Of a DNA stretch of 64,000 bases, positions 1-9,521 are shown in pieces. A program made the position numbers and the translations under genes. The notes beneath the pieces are model-generated. The model was not told the DNA's origin, did no database searches, and saw nothing but the letters and a program-made list of their open reading frames with translations. Position 1 is the first letter of the stretch, and every line of letters starts with the position of its first letter. The stretch spans positions 124,001 through 188,000 of the forward strand of contig NZ_JAPMLV010000007.1 of assembly GCF_026420145.1 (NCBI RefSeq). Reading direction: 5' to 3'. This DNA comes from Enterobacter pseudoroggenkampii (lineage in GTDB: Bacteria > Pseudomonadota > Gammaproteobacteria > Enterobacterales > Enterobacteriaceae).

Positions 1-744
1 ATTCGGGGTGTGGCATTCGACCTCGACGGTACGCTGGTCGACAGCGCGCCGGGCTTAACGAGCGCCGTAGATCAGGCGCTGTACGCACTTGAGCTGCCCG
101 TTGCAGGTGAAGAACGCGTGGTAACGTGGATTGGCAACGGCGCCGATGTTCTGATGGAGCGTGCACTGACGTGGGCTCGCCAGGAGCGCGCGTCGCAGCG
201 TTCCGCGCAGGGTAAACCGAGCGTCGATCACGCTGACATTCCTAAGGATGAGCAGCTGCGTATTCTGCGCAAACTGTTCGATCGTTTCTACGAAGAGACC
301 GTCGAGGAGGGCAGTTTCCTGTTCCCGGACGTTCAGGAAACGCTGAGCGCGCTTCACGCGAAGGGTATCCCGCTGGGGCTGGTGACTAACAAGCCAACCC
401 CGTTCGTTGCGCCTCTGCTGGAAGCGCTCGACATCGCAAAGTATTTCTCCGTGATTGTGGGCGGCGATGACGTGCAGAACAAAAAGCCGCATCCGGAACC
501 GCTGCTGCTGGTGGCAGGAAAATTATCCTTAACGCCTGCGGAGCTGCTCTTTGTCGGGGATTCGCGCAATGATATTCTGGCTGCCCGAGCGGCAGGGTGT
601 CCTTCCGTCGGATTAACCTATGGCTACAACTACGGTGAGGCCATCACGCTAAGTGAGCCGGATGTGGTCTTCGACCACTTCAAAGATTTGTTGCCCGCAC
701 TCGGGCTTTCGCACAGTGAACATCAGGAATTGAATAATGACTAA
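1..744 (+). CDS. gph: Phosphoglycolate phosphatase, N-terminus cut by window
   Basis: HAD-superfamily phosphatase that hydrolyses 2-phosphoglycolate to glycolate in the cytoplasm. The frame is open from base 1 and starts at Ile-Arg-Gly, so about six N-terminal residues expected from E. coli Gph lie outside the window. HAD motif I (DLDGT) is right at the start, motif II is in LVTNK, and the acidic motif is GDSRND near the C-terminus. The GTG at 10 is an internal codon, not the start. The last 8 bp overlap trpS, as expected for a downstream gene of the dam-rpe-gph-trpS operon, whose upstream part is not in view. Confidence 0.97.
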   Translation: MRGVAFDLDGTLVDSAPGLTSAVDQALYALELPVAGEERVVTWIGNGADVLMERALTWARQERASQRSAQGKPSVDHADIPKDEQLRILRKLFDRFYEETVEEGSFLFPDVQETLSALHAKGIPLGLVTNKPTPFVAPLLEALDIAKYFSVIVGGDDVQNKKPHPEPLLLVAGKLSLTPAELLFVGDSRNDILAARAAGCPSVGLTYGYNYGEAITLSEPDVVFDHFKDLLPALGLSHSEHQELNND

Positions 745-1741
745 GCCCATCGTTTTTAGTGGCGCACAGCCTTCAGGTGAATTGACCATTGGTAACTACA
801 TGGGTGCGTTACGTCAGTGGGTCAGCATGCAGGATGACTACCATTGCATCTACTGCATCGTCGATCTCCATGCGATTACCGCGCGTCAGGATCCTGAGAA
901 GCTGCGCAAAGCCACTCTCGATACGCTGGCGCTGTACCTGGCCTGCGGCATCGATCCTGAGAAAAGCACTATCTTCGTTCAGTCTCACGTGCCGGAGCAC
1001 GCGCAGCTGGGCTGGGCGCTGAACTGCTACACCTATTTCGGCGAGCTGAGCCGCATGACCCAGTTCAAGGATAAATCCGCGCGCTACTCTGAGAACATCA
1101 ACGCCGGTCTGTTTGACTATCCGGTGCTGATGGCGGCGGACATCCTGCTGTACCAGACAAACCAGGTCCCGGTGGGTGAAGACCAGAAGCAGCATCTGGA
1201 GCTGAGCCGCGATATCGCCCAGCGCTTTAACGCGATCTATGGCGATGTGTTCAAAGTGCCAGAGCCGTTTATTCCGAAGTCCGGCGCGCGCGTGATGTCG
1301 CTGCTGGAGCCGACCAAAAAGATGTCCAAGTCTGACGATAACCGCAACAACGTTATCGGCCTGCTGGAAGACCCGAAATCCGTCGTCAAAAAGCTCAAGC
1401 GTGCGGTCACCGACTCCGACGAGCCGCCGGTAGTGCGTTACGACGTGCAGAACAAAGCGGGCGTCTCCAACCTGCTGGATATCCTCTCCGGCGTGACCGG
1501 CCAGAGCATTCCTGAGCTGGAACAGCACTTCGAAGGCAAGATGTACGGCCACCTGAAAGGCGAAGTGGCAGACGCCGTTTCCGGGATGCTGACCGAGCTG
1601 CAGGAGCGCTATAACCGCTATCGCAACGACGAAGCCTTCCTGCAGAAGGTAATGAAAGAGGGCGCGGAAAAAGCCAGCGCGCGCGCGTCCGAAACCCTGA
1701 AAGCGGTATACAACGCGATTGGGTTTGTGGGTAAACCTTAA
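737..1741 (+). CDS. trpS: Tryptophanyl-tRNA synthetase
   Basis: Class Ic aminoacyl-tRNA synthetase that charges tRNA-Trp. It has 334 residues, the same length as E. coli TrpS. The N-terminus shows the HIGH-like motif within [16 protein letters not shown], and the KMSKS loop appears as KKMSKSDDN in the middle of the protein. The ATG lies inside the end of gph (8-bp overlap), which suggests translational coupling. A rho-independent terminator follows immediately, so this is probably the last gene of its operon. Confidence 0.98.
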   Translation: MTKPIVFSGAQPSGELTIGNYMGALRQWVSMQDDYHCIYCIVDLHAITARQDPEKLRKATLDTLALYLACGIDPEKSTIFVQSHVPEHAQLGWALNCYTYFGELSRMTQFKDKSARYSENINAGLFDYPVLMAADILLYQTNQVPVGEDQKQHLELSRDIAQRFNAIYGDVFKVPEPFIPKSGARVMSLLEPTKKMSKSDDNRNNVIGLLEDPKSVVKKLKRAVTDSDEPPVVRYDVQNKAGVSNLLDILSGVTGQSIPELEQHFEGKMYGHLKGEVADAVSGMLTELQERYNRYRNDEAFLQKVMKEGAEKASARASETLKAVYNAIGFVGKP

Positions 1742-1749
1742 GTAAAAGC

Positions 1750-1776
1750 AAAACGGTAACCACGTTACCGTTTTTA
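1750..1776 (+). terminator. Rho-independent terminator after trpS
   Basis: An inverted repeat AAAACGGTAAC / GTTACCGTTTT with a CAC loop starts 9 bases after the trpS stop and runs into a T stretch on the plus strand. Confidence 0.85.
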
Positions 1777-1784
1777 GGGTTTGT

Positions 1785-1822
1785 TCCCTCTCCCTGTGGG
1801 AGAGGGTCAGGGTGAGGGCATC
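1785..1822 (+). repeat. REP-like extragenic palindrome, copy 1
   Basis: A 38-bp element whose core is a perfect hairpin (CCCTCTCCC / GGGAGAGGG) followed by a GT/C-rich tail (TCAGGGTGAGGGCATC). The reverse complement of 16248-16285 differs from it at one position only. It sits between the trpS terminator and the yhfL terminator, the usual intergenic setting of REP-type elements. Confidence 0.8.
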
Positions 1823-1841
1823 AGGCCGCACTTCCCTAAAC

Positions 1842-1869
1842 AAAAAAACCGGGACATCCCGGTTTTTTT
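1842..1869 (-). terminator. Bidirectional terminator between yhfL and trpS
   Basis: The stem ACCGGGA / TCCCGGT is flanked by a run of A on the left and T on the right, so it can stop transcripts on both strands. On the minus strand it lies 15 bases after the yhfL stop. Confidence 0.85.
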
Positions 1870-1884
1870 ACGCCTGTAAAACGC

Positions 1885-2055
1885 TTACTGCTGCGCCGCC
1901 GGGCCGCAACCACCGATGATCTTCGAAATGGAGATCGCCGGGTGCAGCAGATAATCGTAGCTGCAGTTATTTTTGGTGTTCTGTACGTGACCGGTGCAGG
2001 CAGTCAGCGTCGATAACAGGCCAACCAGAACGGCGGCTTTTGCCAGTTTGAACAT
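1885..2055 (-). CDS. yhfL: Small lipoprotein YhfL
   Basis: Predicted 56-residue lipoprotein of unknown function that resembles E. coli YhfL throughout. It has a lysine-containing N-terminus, a hydrophobic stretch, and the lipobox LTAC with Cys as expected lipidation site; the C-terminal part (NNCSYDYLLHPAISISKIIGG) is the family's conserved region. The frame opens upstream, but the ATG at 2055 has AAGGA about six bases before it, whereas the ATG at 2061 directly abuts that ribosome binding site. In E. coli the frl and yhfS-Z genes follow; here trpS lies directly beyond. Confidence 0.88.
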   Translation of the reverse strand: MFKLAKAAVLVGLLSTLTACTGHVQNTKNNCSYDYLLHPAISISKIIGGCGPAAQQ

Positions 2056-2198
2056 ACGCATTCCTTGTCTTAAAAACGAAAATTGGATGTAACTCAAGGG
2101 AATAAAGGGAAAAGTTCCACTTCGGGGCGGTATGTTATCGACAGCGGTAAGAGGGGAGTAGTCCGCTTAAGGACTACTCCGGGAAGGAAGAATATGCG

Positions 2199-3572
2199 TT
2201 AGTGATTCGAGAACCAGTTCAGCCTGTCGCGCAGTTCAACCACGCGGCCCACCACAATCAGCGCCGGGCTTTCAATCTGCTGCGCCAGCTCACCGAGCTG
2301 CGTCAGCACGCCATCCACCACGCGCTGCGTAATGGCGGTGCCGTTTTCGACCAGCGCGACGGGCATATCCGCATTCATACCGTGCTCCAGCAGCTTCGCC
2401 TGAATCGTGGCGGCCTGATTGAGCCCCATGTAGAACACCAGCGTCTGCTTTTCGGCGGCCAGGTTATGCCAGTCCAGCTCGCTGCCGGTCTTCAGGTGAC
2501 CCGTCACCAGACGCACGCTCTGGGCGTAATCCCGGTGGGTCAGCGGAATGCCAGAGTACGCTGAGCAGCCGGATGCTGCCGTAATGCCCGGCACGACGGA
2601 GAACGGAATGCCCGCGTCGCACAGGGTTTCCAGCTCCTCGCCGCCGCGACCAAAGATAAACGGATCGCCGCCCTTAAGGCGCACTACGCGTTTACCTTTC
2701 TGCGCCTCGCGCAGCAGGATCTGGTTAATCTCCTCCTGCGGCACGCAGTGGTAGCCCGCCCGTTTGCCCACGAAGACGCGGTCGGCATCGCGACGGACCA
2801 GATTCATGATGTCATCGGAGACCAGACGGTCATAGACCACGATATCCGCCTGCTGGATCTGCTGTAGTCCTTTTAACGTCAGCAGACCCGCATCGCCGGG
2901 ACCTGCGCCCACCAGTACCACTTCGCCTCGATGATCCAGAGGTTCGGAGAGTAGCTGCGTCGTTGTCTCTTCAACGGCTTTGGTGTCCTGATTCGCCAGC
3001 GACTGCGCCAGCCTGTCGTTCACAAAGAATTTTTCCCAGAAGCGGCGGCGCTCGCCCACTGTCGAGAAGGTTTGCTTCACGCGGGAGCGGAGTTGCCCGG
3101 CATAATGCGCAATCTGACCAAGATGCTGGGGCAACAGGGCTTCCAGTTTTTCCCGCAGCAGACGCGCGAGAACCGGTGAACGTCCCCCGGACGATACCGC
3201 AATCATCAGCGGCGAGCGGTCGATAATCGACGGCATGATAAAGCTGGCCTCTTTCGGCGCATCCACCACGTTGCAGAAGATACGGCGCGCTTCGCAGGCA
3301 TCGCTCACGCGCTGGTTCACTTCATCGTCATCCGTCGCGGCAATGGTCAGCCAGCAGGTATCCAGCAGGGATTCATTAAACGCACCCTGTTCCAGCGTGA
3401 GCATCCCTTCCTGCGCCCAGACCTCAAACTGGGGGGCAAAGGAAAGGGCGTTAACGGTCAGTCGGGCGCCAGCCTCTAACAGCAGGCGCGCTTTGCGTTC
3501 AGCCACGTCGCCGCCGCCCACGAGCAGGCAGTCGCGGTTGCGTAATTGACAAAAAATCGGCAGGTGATCCAC
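2199..3572 (-). CDS. cysG: Siroheme synthase CysG (trifunctional)
   Basis: Makes siroheme from uroporphyrinogen III for NirB and sulfite reductase. The N-terminal third is the NAD-dependent precorrin-2 dehydrogenase/ferrochelatase part ([10 protein letters not shown] nucleotide-binding motif). The C-terminal half is the SAM uroporphyrinogen methyltransferase ([22 protein letters not shown]). With a GTG start at 3572 it has 457 residues, the E. coli length; that GTG is preceded by GAGGT at six bases, while the upstream ATG at 3590 would add six residues without homology. It lies downstream of nirBD on the same strand and probably shares their transcript. Confidence 0.96.
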   Translation of the reverse strand: MDHLPIFCQLRNRDCLLVGGGDVAERKARLLLEAGARLTVNALSFAPQFEVWAQEGMLTLEQGAFNESLLDTCWLTIAATDDDEVNQRVSDACEARRIFCNVVDAPKEASFIMPSIIDRSPLMIAVSSGGRSPVLARLLREKLEALLPQHLGQIAHYAGQLRSRVKQTFSTVGERRRFWEKFFVNDRLAQSLANQDTKAVEETTTQLLSEPLDHRGEVVLVGAGPGDAGLLTLKGLQQIQQADIVVYDRLVSDDIMNLVRRDADRVFVGKRAGYHCVPQEEINQILLREAQKGKRVVRLKGGDPFIFGRGGEELETLCDAGIPFSVVPGITAASGCSAYSGIPLTHRDYAQSVRLVTGHLKTGSELDWHNLAAEKQTLVFYMGLNQAATIQAKLLEHGMNADMPVALVENGTAITQRVVDGVLTQLGELAQQIESPALIVVGRVVELRDRLNWFSNH

Positions 3573-3617
3573 GACGTTACCTCGCAGCATTCATGGAGGG
3601 GGTAAGAATTGACGTCA

Positions 3618-3666
3618 GGATAACAGCAGGGATCGTACAGAACATACGACTTTCCTGCCGTTATCC
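3618..3666 (-). repeat. Imperfect hairpin in the place of nirC
   Basis: The 110-base nirD-cysG gap holds a long imperfect inverted repeat: GGATAAC, GCAGG and CGTA on the left pair with TACG, CCTGC and GTTATCC on the right, interrupted by a mismatch and an internal loop. No T tract follows on either strand, so it is more likely an RNA processing/stability or REP-like element than a terminator. Confidence 0.6.
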
Positions 3667-3682
3667 CTAAAAGGGCGGGGGA

Positions 3683-4009
3683 TTAGCCTTTCAGCTGCAC
3701 CTTACCGTCCTTCACGCGGACGTCGTAGTGCTTCACAGAGCGGCTCTCATCTTCCATGCAATACCCGTCGCTTAAGCGGAAACGCTGCTTTTTCAACGGG
3801 CTGGCGACCCACAGTTCACCCTGGTGCTCGGCAATCAGTCCGCGGGAGAGCACGCTGGCCTCGAAGAACGGGTCGATATTGCTGATGGCAAAAACCTGTT
3901 CATCGTGACGAGGGCGGAAAATCGCCACCTGCTCGTTGCCCAGCAGCGCACAGACGCCGGTTGCGGGGAGAATGTCGTTAATATTGCAGATGTTTACCCA
4001 CTGGCTCAT
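3683..4009 (-). CDS. nirD: Nitrite reductase (NADH) small subunit
   Basis: Small subunit of the cytoplasmic NADH-dependent nitrite reductase, which reduces nitrite to ammonium in anaerobic growth. The 108 residues match the length and sequence of E. coli NirD. It has a Rieske-like fold in which the Cys/His iron ligands of true Rieske proteins are not apparent. Its ATG overlaps the nirB stop by four bases (ATGA), so the two are translationally coupled. In E. coli nirC follows; here the next gene is cysG after 110 bases. Confidence 0.96.
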   Translation of the reverse strand: MSQWVNICNINDILPATGVCALLGNEQVAIFRPRHDEQVFAISNIDPFFEASVLSRGLIAEHQGELWVASPLKKQRFRLSDGYCMEDESRSVKHYDVRVKDGKVQLKG

Positions 4010-6549
4010 GCGTTTTCCTCCACCAGCGTGACCGGAATACGTTCATACGGCGTCGCCGGACGATGCTGTTCGCGCTCCGGCACAACCTGTACGTTCGGGT
4101 CGCGCTGGGTGCTGTTGATAAAGTGTTTGAAGCGCGTCTGTGCCGCCGGGGTGTTGACGGTTTCCGTCCACTCGCAGATCACCGCCTCGCGCAGGCGCGC
4201 CATTTCCGCTTCCAGATGCTCGTTCAGGCCCAGCTTGTCGTCGATGATGACCGATTTCAGGTAGTCGATGCCGCCCTCGAGGTTATCGAGCCAGGAGGCG
4301 GTACGGGTCAGCTTATCGGCGGTACGGATGTAGAACATCATGAAGCGGTCGAGATACTGAATCAGCGTGTCGCGATCGAGATCCGCCGCCAGCAGGTCCG
4401 CATGGCGCGGTTTCATCCCGCCGTTGCCGCACACATACAGGTTCCAGCCTTTCTCGGTGGCAATAATACCCACGTCTTTACCCTGCGCTTCCGCACATTC
4501 GCGGGTGCAGCCGGAGACACCAAACTTCATTTTGTGCGGGGTACGGATGCCTTTGTAGCGGTTTTCCAGCTCCACGCCGAAGCCCACGCTGTCGCCGACG
4601 CCGTAGCGACACCAGGTGCTGCCCACGCAGGTTTTCGCCATGCGCAGCGCTTTGGCGTACGCGTGGCCGGTTTCGAAGCCCGCTTCAATCAGCTGACGCC
4701 AGATTTCCGGCAGGTCGTCCTTCTGCGCGCCGAACAGGCCGATACGCTGGGAGCCGGTAATTTTGGTGTAAAGGTTAAATTCACGGGCTATACGGCCCAC
4801 CGCGACCAGCCCTTCCGGCGTGATTTCGCCACCGGCGGAACGTGGGATAACGGAGTAGGTGCCGTCTTTCTGAATGTTGGCCAGGAAGTTGTCGTTGGTG
4901 TCCTGCAGCGGCGTGTGCTCCGGCTTGAGCACGTACTCGTTCCAGCAGGAGGCCAGCAGGGAGCCGACTGTCGGTTTACACACTTCACAGCCGTAGCCCT
5001 GGCCGTGCTTCGCCAGCAGTTCATCGAAGGACTTGATGCCTTCCACACGGATCAGGTGGTACAGCTCCTGGCGAGAATACGTGAAATGCTCGCACAGGTT
5101 GTTGTTCACTTCGATGCCCTGTTTCGCCAGCTCGGCGTTCAGCACCTGCGTGACCAGCGGAATACAGCCGCCGCAGCCGGTACCGGCTTTGGTTTCCGCT
5201 TTCAGCGCCGCAACGGTGTGGCAGCCTTTGTTGATGGCAGAGATCAGCATGCCTTTGGTGACGTCGAAGCAGGAGCAAATCTGCGCGCTGTCCGGCAGTT
5301 TATCCACGCCGATGGACGGCTTGCCGCTGGAGGCGTGCGCCGGGAGGATCAGCGCGTCCGGGTTTTCCGGCAGTTCGATGGCGTTGAGCACCAGCTGGAG
5401 CAGGTTGCCGAAGTCGCTGGTGTCGCCCACCAGCACCGCGCCGAGCAGGGTTTTGTTGTCCTGGCTGACGATGAGTCGTTTGTAGACCTCTTTGCTTTCG
5501 TCGAGATAGACATAGCTGCGGGAATTCGGGGTGCGGCCGTGCGCATCGCCAATACCGCCTACGTCCACGCCCAGCAGCTTCAGCTTGGCGCTCATGTCTG
5601 CGCCAGTAAACGCGTTTTCGCTGCCGAGGATATGGTCCACGGCGACCTGCGCCATTTTGTAGCCCGGCGCCACCAGACCGTATACGCGGTTGTTCCAGCT
5701 GGCGCATTCGCCGATAGCGTAGATATCCGGATCGGAGGTCTGGCAGGCGTCGTTAATCATGATCCCGCCGCGCTGCGCTACGGCCAGCCCGCACTGGGTC
5801 GCCAGCTTGTCGCGCGGACGAATACCGGTGGAGAAGACGATGAAGTCCACTTCCAGCTCGCTGCCGTCGGCAAAGCGCATGGTTTTGCGTGCTTCGGTGC
5901 CTTCCTGGACAATCTCTTTGGTGTTCTTGCTGGTGTGAACCTTCACGCCCATGCTCTCGATTTTACGACGCAGCTGGTCACCGCCCATGTGGTCCAGCTG
6001 TTCGGCCATCAGCATCGGGGCAAATTCGATGACGTGGGTTTCAACGCCGAGGTTTTTCAGCGCGCCAGCCGCTTCCAGGCCCAGCAGACCGCCGCCGACC
6101 ACCGCACCGCGCTTGCTGCGGCGTGCGCAGGACTCAATGGCGTTGAGGTCTTCAATGGTACGGTAGACGAAGCAATCCTGCGTTTCCGAGCCTTTAATCG
6201 GCGGGATCCACGGATAGGAGCCCGTCGCCATGATCAGCTTGTCGTAAAAAACCGTACGCCCGGCGCTGGAGTGGATCACTTTTTCCTGACGGTTGATGGT
6301 GATAGCGCGTTCGCCCACCAGCACCTTTACGCCATGCTTCTCGTAGAAACCTTCGCGCACCAGAGAGAGCTCTTCGGCGGTATGATGGGAGAAGTAGGAA
6401 GAGAGGTGCACACGGTCGTACGCCTTGCGGGGTTCTTCACAGAACACGGTAATATCGAACTGCTCAGCATCGGCCTTATCGAGAAGATCCTCGATAAAGC
6501 GGTGGCCGACCATGCCGTTACCGATGATAGCGAGTCTGACTTTGCTCAT
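4006..6549 (-). CDS. nirB: Nitrite reductase (NADH) large subunit
   Basis: Catalytic subunit (847 residues, E. coli length) of the assimilatory/detoxifying NADH nitrite reductase. In order it shows an FAD/NADH oxidoreductase domain (IIGNGMVGH at the N-terminus, VVGGGLLGLEAA near residue 150), a BFD-like [2Fe-2S] segment (CSCF then GCGGC near residues 425-465), and the C-terminal siroheme/[4Fe-4S] domain with its paired cysteines (CVGSTWC, then CTREC). Expression is driven by the FNR and NarL/NarP-type promoter directly upstream. The cofactor is supplied by cysG two genes downstream. Confidence 0.98.
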   Translation of the reverse strand: MSKVRLAIIGNGMVGHRFIEDLLDKADAEQFDITVFCEEPRKAYDRVHLSSYFSHHTAEELSLVREGFYEKHGVKVLVGERAITINRQEKVIHSSAGRTVFYDKLIMATGSYPWIPPIKGSETQDCFVYRTIEDLNAIESCARRSKRGAVVGGGLLGLEAAGALKNLGVETHVIEFAPMLMAEQLDHMGGDQLRRKIESMGVKVHTSKNTKEIVQEGTEARKTMRFADGSELEVDFIVFSTGIRPRDKLATQCGLAVAQRGGIMINDACQTSDPDIYAIGECASWNNRVYGLVAPGYKMAQVAVDHILGSENAFTGADMSAKLKLLGVDVGGIGDAHGRTPNSRSYVYLDESKEVYKRLIVSQDNKTLLGAVLVGDTSDFGNLLQLVLNAIELPENPDALILPAHASSGKPSIGVDKLPDSAQICSCFDVTKGMLISAINKGCHTVAALKAETKAGTGCGGCIPLVTQVLNAELAKQGIEVNNNLCEHFTYSRQELYHLIRVEGIKSFDELLAKHGQGYGCEVCKPTVGSLLASCWNEYVLKPEHTPLQDTNDNFLANIQKDGTYSVIPRSAGGEITPEGLVAVGRIAREFNLYTKITGSQRIGLFGAQKDDLPEIWRQLIEAGFETGHAYAKALRMAKTCVGSTWCRYGVGDSVGFGVELENRYKGIRTPHKMKFGVSGCTRECAEAQGKDVGIIATEKGWNLYVCGNGGMKPRHADLLAADLDRDTLIQYLDRFMMFYIRTADKLTRTASWLDNLEGGIDYLKSVIIDDKLGLNEHLEAEMARLREAVICEWTETVNTPAAQTRFKHFINSTQRDPNVQVVPEREQHRPATPYERIPVTLVEENA

Positions 6550-6572
6550 TATTGCCTCGATTTCTTTTCTAT

Positions 6573-6586
6573 TATTGCCTACCTTA
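6573..6586 (-). promoter_or_regulatory. nirB promoter -10 and start region
   Basis: On the minus strand TAAGGT (6581-6586) lies at the expected -10 distance from the FNR site; transcription would start near 6573. The arrangement matches the E. coli nirB promoter, in which FNR is centred at -41.5. Confidence 0.65.
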
Positions 6587-6607
6587 ACGATTCAGCAGGG
6601 GCGCTTA

Positions 6608-6621
6608 TTGATGCAAATCAA
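6608..6621 (-). promoter_or_regulatory. FNR binding site of nirB
   Basis: TTGATTTGCATCAA on the minus strand is a perfect match to the FNR consensus TTGAT-N4-ATCAA. It predicts anaerobic activation of nirBD-cysG. Confidence 0.9.
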
Positions 6622-6634
6622 ATACGTCTTCGCC

Positions 6635-6650
6635 TACTCCTTAGGTGGTA
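6635..6650 (-). promoter_or_regulatory. NarL/NarP 7-2-7 site of nirB
   Basis: TACTCCT-TA-GGTGGTA is an inverted pair of NarL/NarP heptamers separated by two bases. It lies upstream of the FNR site (centre near -70), as in E. coli nirB, and predicts activation by nitrate/nitrite. Confidence 0.8.
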
Positions 6651-6737
6651 TATGACTGATTTGTCAGGATTTTTATAAGTAGTGGAAATCGAAGGCTTTT
6701 CGTGTTCGTTGAATTTGTGTACAACTCAGGGGCGATT

Positions 6738-6766
6738 TTGCAAAAAACGATACGCCTGAATATCAG
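6738..6766 (+). promoter_or_regulatory. Candidate codA promoter
   Basis: TTGCAA (6738-6743) and TATCAG (6761-6766) are separated by 17 bases and lie 22 bases before the codA start. Each hexamer matches the sigma-70 consensus at four of six positions. The prediction rests on sequence alone. Confidence 0.4.
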
Positions 6767-6788
6767 CGGCGTTTTTTAGGGGAAAGGT

Positions 6789-8090
6789 ATGTCTACAGCA
6801 CCGTTATGGCTTGTTCAGAATGTTCGTTTACCGGGTCGGGAAGGGCTGTGGCAGCTCGCCATTGAGAACGGGCGATTTGGTGACATCACCCCGATGGACG
6901 ACACCCATGCCGAAAGTTATGAAGTACTGAATGCGCGCGGTGGGCTGGCTATTCCGCCGTTCATCGAGCCGCACATCCATCTTGATACCACCCAGACGGC
7001 GGGTGAGCCGAACTGGAACCAGTCCGGCACGCTGTTCGAAGGCATCGAGCGCTGGGCTGAGCGCAAGGCGTTGCTCAGTCATGAGGACGTTAAAGCGCGA
7101 GCCTGGAAAACGCTGAAGTGGCAAATTGCCAACGGCATTCAGTTTGTTCGCACCCATGTGGATGTCTCCGACCCGACGCTGACCGCCCTGAAGGCGATGC
7201 TGGAGGTGAAGCAGGAGGTGGCGCCGTGGGTAACTATGCAAATCGTCGCGTTCCCGCAGGAAGGTATTCTCTCTTATCCGAACGGCGCGGCGCTGCTGGA
7301 AGAGGCGTTAAAGCTGGGCGCCGACGTGGTGGGGGCGATCCCACACTTCGAGTTCACCCGCGAGTATGGCGTCCAGTCGCTGCACATCGCGTTTGAGCTG
7401 GCGAAGAAGTATGACCGTCCGCTGGATATTCACTGCGACGAAATCGACGATGAACAGTCTCGGTTTGTCGAGACGGTGGCCGCGCTGGCGTATGAGGCCG
7501 GTATTGGGCCGCGCGTGACGGCCAGCCACACCACCGCCATGCACTCCTACAACGGCGCTTACACCTCGCGGCTTTTCCGTCTGCTGAAAATGTCGGGGAT
7601 TAACTTCGTCGCGAACCCGTTGGTCAACATCCACCTGCAGGGGCGCTTTGATGACTATCCGAAGCGTCGCGGCATCACCCGGGTGAAAGAGTTGCAGGAG
7701 GCGGGCATTAACGTCTGCTTCGGTCACGACGACGTCTTCGACCCGTGGTACCCGCTCGGTACCGGCAACATGCTGCAGGTACTGCATATGGGGCTGCACG
7801 TCTGTCAGATGATGGGCTACCCGCAAATCGACAGCGGCCTGAACCTGATCACCCATAACAGCGCCCGTACCTTCGGCCTGAGCGATTACGGTATTGAAAC
7901 GGGAAACCCGGCAAACCTGATTATTTTGCCTGCGGAGAGCGGGTTTGAAGCGGTGCGCTGCCAAGTGCCGGTGCGCTGGTCGATTCGTCAGGGGCGCGTG
8001 ATCGCTACGACGCAGCTGGCGCAGACCTGGATCCAGACGGACGTCGGGGGAGAAGAGGTGAGTTTCGCCAGAAACAGCCCCTCTGCGTAA
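6789..8090 (+). CDS. codA: Cytosine deaminase
   Basis: Amidohydrolase that converts cytosine to uracil and ammonia in pyrimidine salvage. The 433 residues are very similar to E. coli CodA over nearly the whole length. Metal and catalytic residues are visible: His62 and His64 in EPHIHLD, a His and Glu in DIHCDEID near 215, the His of SHTTAMH near 247, and the Asp of GHDDVFDPW near 314. The start has AGGGGAAAGG just upstream. The transporter gene codB, its operon partner in E. coli, is not adjacent. The gene lies between nirB and tsgA, where E. coli has none, so it is a lineage-specific insertion or relocation. Confidence 0.93.
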   Translation: MSTAPLWLVQNVRLPGREGLWQLAIENGRFGDITPMDDTHAESYEVLNARGGLAIPPFIEPHIHLDTTQTAGEPNWNQSGTLFEGIERWAERKALLSHEDVKARAWKTLKWQIANGIQFVRTHVDVSDPTLTALKAMLEVKQEVAPWVTMQIVAFPQEGILSYPNGAALLEEALKLGADVVGAIPHFEFTREYGVQSLHIAFELAKKYDRPLDIHCDEIDDEQSRFVETVAALAYEAGIGPRVTASHTTAMHSYNGAYTSRLFRLLKMSGINFVANPLVNIHLQGRFDDYPKRRGITRVKELQEAGINVCFGHDDVFDPWYPLGTGNMLQVLHMGLHVCQMMGYPQIDSGLNLITHNSARTFGLSDYGIETGNPANLIILPAESGFEAVRCQVPVRWSIRQGRVIATTQLAQTWIQTDVGGEEVSFARNSPSA

Positions 8091-8101
8091 TGCAAAGGGG
8101 C
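8077..8101. terminator. Hairpin between codA and tsgA
   Basis: GCCCCT-C-TGC pairs with GCA-A-AGGGGC with one mismatch; the codA stop codon is in the loop. There is no clear T tract, so it is a weak or bidirectional terminator candidate between convergent genes. Confidence 0.4.
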
Positions 8102-8108
8102 GCAGGGT

Positions 8109-9293
8109 TTAGTGCGATGCCGCTGCCGCGTTGTGCTGGCGGTGGCGGGTCACAAAGCCCAGGATGAAGCACATGATGAACACCACGGCGTACAGACCGT
8201 TCGCGGTATGCAGCGCGGCCAGCGGGCCGCTGTGGGCAACGATCGGGCCCGTCACCACGAAGGTAAGCATGGTGCCGATGGTGCCGCAGGTCAGAACGAA
8301 GTTAACCAGCTTCGGCGAGGCCACTTTGGTCTGCAGAGAGCCCAGGGTGATGATCGAGGTGTAGATCGCGCTGGAGAAGAAGCCCAGGGTCAGAATGAAC
8401 CACGGCATATGTTCCGGGGAGCCGTTGATGAACAGGTACATCAGCACGGTCGCCAGACCTGCCAGCACGGTCAGAATGCGCTGCAGGTCGAAGAAGCGCA
8501 GGATGAAGCTAAACGCCCACATGCCGAACATGTAAGACATCCAGAAATCGCTCACCAGTTTACCCGCATCGTTCAGGCTCATGCCCAGACCTTTGGCGTA
8601 TTCCGGTACCCAGGAGATAAAGCCCAGCTGGCCCAGGATATAGCACAGGGCGGCGATGGAGAGGAATAGCACGCCGATGCCCCACTTCTCTTTCGCGACG
8701 GGTTCTGCGGTGGTTTGCGCTTTCTTGCCCAGCACCGGGAATTCACAGCCGAAGGTCAGAATGAAGATGGCAACGTAGACCAGCCCAATGCAGGCATAGA
8801 CCCAGTACCACTCAATGCTGCGCGCCAGCAGAACGGCCGCGACCATCGGGAAGATCATTCCGGCCATGCTGAAGAAGGAGTCGGTAAACAGCAGGCGCGC
8901 GCCGCGCTGGCGGCCTTCATACATATGGGTAATCAGGAACGTACCGATCGACATGGTGATCCCGCTGACCAGACCAAGCACGAACATCGCGGCGGAGAAC
9001 AGGGCGATGCTGTGGCTCAGCATCAGGCCCGCCACGGCGGCGACCATCAGCACAAAGCCAAAACGCAGCTGGGTTTTCAGCGGCACGATTTCCATCAGCC
9101 AGGCATTCAGGAAAATAGAGATCAGGATCCCTGCGTTGAGGAAGGTGAAGGTATTACTCATGCTGGAAACGGGCAGCTGGAAGTAGTCTGCGATATTTCC
9201 CATCACCATCCCGGTGACGATCACCAACGCGCCGGTCAGGGCGTAGGAGAAGAAGCTGATCCATGTGAGCTTGATGCGATTGCTGTTAGTCAT
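8109..9293 (-). CDS. tsgA: MFS transporter TsgA
   Basis: Inner-membrane protein of the major facilitator superfamily, 394 residues with about 12 hydrophobic segments; it is close to E. coli TsgA (YhfC) throughout. Its substrate is unknown; in Salmonella the gene was linked to tellurite and selenite resistance. The ATG at 9293 matches the family N-terminus ([11 protein letters not shown]). It is convergent with codA and divergent from ppiA. Confidence 0.93.
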   Translation of the reverse strand: MTNSNRIKLTWISFFSYALTGALVIVTGMVMGNIADYFQLPVSSMSNTFTFLNAGILISIFLNAWLMEIVPLKTQLRFGFVLMVAAVAGLMLSHSIALFSAAMFVLGLVSGITMSIGTFLITHMYEGRQRGARLLFTDSFFSMAGMIFPMVAAVLLARSIEWYWVYACIGLVYVAIFILTFGCEFPVLGKKAQTTAEPVAKEKWGIGVLFLSIAALCYILGQLGFISWVPEYAKGLGMSLNDAGKLVSDFWMSYMFGMWAFSFILRFFDLQRILTVLAGLATVLMYLFINGSPEHMPWFILTLGFFSSAIYTSIITLGSLQTKVASPKLVNFVLTCGTIGTMLTFVVTGPIVAHSGPLAALHTANGLYAVVFIMCFILGFVTRHRQHNAAAASH

Positions 9294-9410
9294 GTCTGGC
9301 CTGTTCAGAAAAAGAAAAGCGCCCAGGGGGCGCTGAGAGCGGGCAGATTTTAGACATTAAAGTGATCTATTCATATCTTTTAAGAGAAATTAGAACTTCA
9401 TTGCATGTTT

Positions 9411-9432
9411 TTGTGTGATCCTGATCACACAA
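9411..9432 (+). promoter_or_regulatory. CRP site upstream of ppiA/tsgA
   Basis: TGTGA-TCCTGA-TCACA (9414-9429) is a perfect match to both CRP half-sites. It lies in the divergent tsgA-ppiA region. In E. coli ppiA is reported to be controlled by CRP-cAMP. Confidence 0.85.
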
Positions 9433-9480
9433 AATGGTGCTAAAGCCAACCGTTTGCGTGGTTACAACTGTTTCAATTTC

Positions 9481-9495
9481 GTAAAATTAGGTAAA
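9481..9495 (+). promoter_or_regulatory. CpxR box upstream of ppiA
   Basis: GTAAA-ATTAG-GTAAA matches the CpxR consensus GTAAA-N5-GTAAA exactly. ppiA is a known member of the Cpx envelope stress regulon in E. coli. Confidence 0.8.
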
Positions 9496-9521
9496 AGGCT
9501 GGTCTCCGTTCATACTGCTCT

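Noticed and set aside
809..1843. 344-codon antisense frame over trpS
   Set aside because: It covers trpS and two terminators; no family resemblance or ribosome binding site.
3573..3682. Remnant of nirC
   Set aside because: No resemblance to nirC coding sequence in any frame of the gap.
4063..6678. An 871-codon open frame on the plus strand, antisense to nirB
   Set aside because: It mirrors nirB over its whole length, has no recognisable domains, and arises from codon bias of the real gene.
6735..6755. Possible PurR box before codA (GCAAAAAACGATACG)
   Set aside because: Aligned on the central CG, too few positions of the PurR consensus agree.
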